From contig CM070876.1 in NCBI GenBank assembly GCA_036365515.1, forward strand, positions 42,267,695 to 42,331,694: a DNA stretch of 64,000 nt. The letters run 5' to 3'. Within the stretch, counting starts at the first letter, position 1. Each line of letters opens with the position of its first letter. Below the pieces are notes generated by a model that had not been told where the DNA came from, searched no databases, and was given only the letters and a program-made list of their open reading frames with translations. Below are positions 63,465-64,000 of the stretch, in pieces. This DNA is from Torymus aiolomorphi (lineage: Eukaryota > Arthropoda > Insecta > Hymenoptera > Torymidae). The translations under genes and the position numbers were made by a program.

Positions 63465-64000
63465 CAAAATTTAATGATACAGCATATAAACTGAAATCAT
63501 CAGAGAAATGTAAAGGACGTTTGACTTTAAAGTCTTCAGATTTATCAGATGTTATGCAGTTATGGATCGATGGTCAAGTATTAGCTGATCCATTTATTAA
63601 ATTTGTTGGTCTTCTTCTTACAGTACATATGTATAGAGAAGCTGAATTGCAGACATTAGAAAGTGAAAAGCGTATTATTTTACACATGGATGCTACAGGT
63701 TCTATCGTGAGAAAACCACAAGATTTAAAATGTAAAACTGTACTGTATCATACTATTTTGACAAAAGTAAATACTGTTACTATAAAATTAGCACATATGA
63801 TAACAAGTGAGCAAAACATTCCATCAATTAGTAATTTCTTAAGGCAGTTCAAATATTTTGCTATCGAAAAAAGTACGCGCAGAAAAAAGTGGCCTCTAGG
63901 AGATGTTATAGTAATTGATTGGTCATGGGCATATATTCATTCTATTTTACACGAATGGAACCAAATCTCGATAAAAAGATATTTAAAAATAATGTACGAT
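63465..64000 (+). CDS. Transposase-like protein, partial, runs off the window
   Basis: An open frame of about 178 codons from roughly 63465 to the window end, in a different frame from the OTU ORF. It begins with YKLKSSEKCKGRLT and has ILHMDATGSIVRKP (about 63680), LYHTILTKVNTVTI, and VIVIDWSWAYIHSILHEWN (about 63907-63963). The two Asp positions in beta-strand-like contexts resemble the first two acidic residues of a DDE/RNase-H-fold transposase. I recall a similar DATG...D-[FWY]-S-x-A pattern in uncharacterised arthropod mobile-element proteins; the superfamily is not certain. The rest lies beyond the window. Confidence 0.55.

Overview
The window is eukaryotic, AT-rich, and almost entirely nested mobile elements. 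I recognise no single-copy host gene with confidence. The mix of elements suggests an insect or other arthropod: a CR1-like LINE, an R1-clade LINE sitting in an AC microsatellite, a Copia element, a Penelope-like element, PIF/Harbinger, Helitron/Helentron copies, and a Maverick/adintovirus-like family B DNA polymerase. The species cannot be named from the sequence.

Layout, 1-28.6 kb. A broken family B DNA polymerase gene lies in two exons (1-403 and 26572-28607). The roughly 26 kb between them behaves as one intron. It is filled by a large element (about 404-26491) with long inverted terminal regions made partly of short hairpin-bearing repeats. Inside is an autonomous Helitron/Helentron-type Rep-helicase gene plus a small extra ORF with a coiled-coil-like tail. 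The Rep-helicase gene is cut into four segments (1603-2580, 18443-19730, 21625-21747, 23125-24708) by non-autonomous Helentron-like copies. The first interruption also holds a CR1-like LINE with a third ORF (2597-7811) and an R1-clade LINE (9444-14342) with a target duplication of at least 35 bp.

Layout, 28.6-47.2 kb. There is a tandem duplication with CA repeats, then a complete but decayed Copia element on the minus strand (29490-35122, 5-bp target duplication), itself hit by an inverted-repeat element. A TA-flanked MITE follows (37127-37696). A 120-codon gene is cut by a 3.4-kb foldback element (38304-41720), whose centre holds three TTAA-bounded elements in a row. Next come a 5'-truncated Penelope-like element with a GIY-YIG domain and a hammerhead-like motif (42560-44425), and the 3' end of an LTR retrotransposon (45039-47232).

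Layout, 47.3-64 kb. A 151-bp satellite (about 47372-49690) is followed by a cluster of CpG-rich dyad-symmetric elements and TTAA-bounded foldback elements. A PIF/Harbinger element exists as a 2.7-kb near-perfect palindrome with a TCA target duplication (55511-58224), inserted in a minus-strand Helentron-like copy. At the right edge an OTU-protease-like ORF is followed by a transposase-like ORF that runs off the window.

Most coding regions carry frameshifts or stops. Several insertions can be ordered from target duplications and split reading frames, so the window is a readable record of successive transposition.
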